From positions 1-6,479 of the forward strand of contig CAMPJU010000080.1 in the NCBI GenBank assembly GCA_946886995.1: a stretch of DNA of 6,479 nt. Direction: 5' to 3'. Position numbers and translations under genes: made by a program. Of this stretch, positions 5,660-6,479 are shown piece by piece (the first letter of the stretch is position 1; the number at the start of each line of letters is the position of its first letter). A model generated the notes under the pieces. It searched no databases, had not been told where the DNA came from, and saw only the letters and a program-made list of their open reading frames with translations. This DNA comes from an uncultured Lysobacteraceae bacterium (lineage in GTDB: Bacteria > Pseudomonadota > Gammaproteobacteria > Xanthomonadales > Xanthomonadaceae).

Positions 5660-6223
5660 ATGACCGACGACGAGCAGGACTTTTCCGCCGAGCCCGAACT
5701 CCTCTATGAAGGCCGCTGGCTGCGCATGTGCCGGCGCGGGCGATGGGAGTACGCCGAGCGAACGCATGGCGAGGGGATGGCGGTGATCATCGTGGCCGCC
5801 ACGCCCGACGACCGCGTGCTGTTCGTCGAGCAGCCGCGGGTGCCGCTGGGCGCGCGCACGATCGAGATGCCGGCCGGCCTGGTGGGCGACCAGCCCGGCG
5901 AGGACACCCTGGAGGACGCCGCCCGGCGCGAGCTGGAGGAAGAGACGGGGTGGCGGCCCGGCCGCGTCGAGGTGCTGCTGGTCGGCCCGACGTCTTCCGG
6001 CATGAGCAACGAACGCATCGCCTTCGTGCGCGCGCTCGACCTGGAGCGCGTCGGCCCCGGTGGCGGCGACGACAGCGAACGCATCACCGTGCACGAGATC
6101 CCGCGCGCCGAGGCACCGGCGTGGCTGGTGCGCAAGCGCGACGAGGGCTACGAAGTCGACCTGAAGCTCTGGGCGGGCCTGTGGATGCTGGAGCGCAATC
6201 CGGACGGATCGCCGGTCAGCTAG
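5660..6223 (+). CDS. Nudix hydrolase, ADP-ribose pyrophosphatase-like
   Basis: This 187-residue Nudix protein resembles the NudF/ADP-ribose pyrophosphatase group, which hydrolyse nucleoside diphosphate sugars to a nucleotide monophosphate and a sugar phosphate; the exact substrate is inferred from layout only. An N-terminal strand region (13-33) leads into AVIIVAATPDDRVLFVEQPRVPLG (41-64), where VEQPR matches the VEQ-R element of the group. EMPAGLVGD (69-77) precedes the Nudix helix GEDTLEDAARRELEEETGW (80-98), with the metal-binding RELEEE core intact. The first glutamate of the G-x5-E-x7-REUxEExGU consensus is aspartate here (D82). TSSGMSNERI (111-120) corresponds to the SPG/SNE loop in ADP-ribose pyrophosphatases. 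The ATG at 5660 has AGGA seven bases upstream. It lies 46 bp after the exonuclease on the same strand, so co-transcription is plausible. Its stop overlaps the convergent pip gene by eight bases. Confidence 0.92.
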   Translation: MTDDEQDFSAEPELLYEGRWLRMCRRGRWEYAERTHGEGMAVIIVAATPDDRVLFVEQPRVPLGARTIEMPAGLVGDQPGEDTLEDAARRELEEETGWRPGRVEVLLVGPTSSGMSNERIAFVRALDLERVGPGGGDDSERITVHEIPRAEAPAWLVRKRDEGYEVDLKLWAGLWMLERNPDGSPVS

Positions 6224-6479
6224 CGAAGCGGTCGGTCGCCTCGACCAGGGCGTGCACGTTCTCCGCCTCGAACGCCGAGTGGCCCGAGGCCGGACTGACC
6301 ACCAGGTCCGCCTTCGGCCATGCCTTGTGCAGGTCCCACGCGCTGCGGATCGGGCACACCACGTCGTAGCGACCATGCACGATCACGCCGGGGATGTCGG
6401 CGATCCGGTGGGCGTCGCGCAACAGCTGGCCTTCGACCTCGAAGAAACCGCCGTTGACGAAGTAGTGGTTCTCGATCCG
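6216..6479 (-). CDS. pip: Proline iminopeptidase, C-terminal part (runs off right edge)
   Basis: These are the last 87 residues of an alpha/beta-hydrolase that releases N-terminal proline from peptides in the cytoplasm; the N-terminal two-thirds, including the nucleophile serine, lies beyond the window. The visible part opens with RIENHYFVNGGFFEVEGQLL, then DAHRIADIPGVIVHGRYDVVCP, which carries the catalytic aspartate in GRYD, then SAWDLHKAWPKADL, and finally SPASGHSAFEAENVHALVEATDRF, with the catalytic histidine in SGHSAF. These segments match the Xanthomonas proline iminopeptidase C-terminus closely, as I recall that protein. The frame stays open from the TGA at 6216-6218 to the last base of the window. 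The gene converges on the Nudix gene with an eight-base tail-to-tail overlap, leaving no room for a shared intergenic terminator. Confidence 0.93.
   Translation of the reverse strand, partial: RIENHYFVNGGFFEVEGQLLRDAHRIADIPGVIVHGRYDVVCPIRSAWDLHKAWPKADLVVSPASGHSAFEAENVHALVEATDRFAS

Noticed and set aside
5561..6376. A minus-strand open frame of 271 codons covering the Nudix gene and part of pip
   Set aside because: It conflicts with both the Nudix box on the plus strand and the pip C-terminus in another minus-strand frame, and has no recognisable domain.

Overview
The window is about 70% GC by eye. Its gene content looks like a gammaproteobacterium of the Xanthomonadaceae/Lysobacteraceae (Lysobacter, Luteimonas or Xanthomonas relatives). 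The main reasons are a proline iminopeptidase C-terminus very close to the Xanthomonas Pip type, a DUF1631 protein, and a transhydrogenase split into three genes. Genus-level placement is inference, because no rRNA gene or other phylogenetic marker is present. Genes are tightly packed, with several start/stop overlaps. I see no mobile element, CRISPR array, tRNA or rRNA.

Left part, minus strand (read from 4 kb down to 1): a 759-residue DUF1631 protein of unknown function is followed after about 60 bp by pntAA, pntAB and pntB. The last three are joined by ATGA stop/start overlaps. Together they encode the proton-translocating NAD(P) transhydrogenase, in the form whose alpha subunit is split into a soluble NAD(H)-binding protein (PntAA) and a small membrane protein (PntAB). 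Only the first 59 codons of pntB lie in the window.

Middle and right part, plus strand: a divergent intergenic region (3947-4075) separates the DUF1631 gene from a plus-strand run. That run holds a YdjA-type nitroreductase, a FEN/PolA-N-type 5'-3' exonuclease whose GTG start overlaps the nitroreductase stop, and, after 46 bp, a Nudix hydrolase resembling ADP-ribose pyrophosphatases. Tail to tail with the Nudix gene, on the minus strand, is the 3' end of a proline iminopeptidase gene that runs off the right edge.

Functionally this is mostly chromosomal housekeeping: redox balancing between NADH and NADPH, flavin-dependent reduction, nucleic-acid flap processing, nucleotide clean-up and peptide degradation. 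I found no convincing new multi-gene system. The points most worth a second look are the DUF1631 protein, with a glycine-rich linker encoded by a degenerate 15-bp tandem repeat; the translationally coupled nitroreductase-exonuclease pair; and small details of start sites and of the Nudix box.
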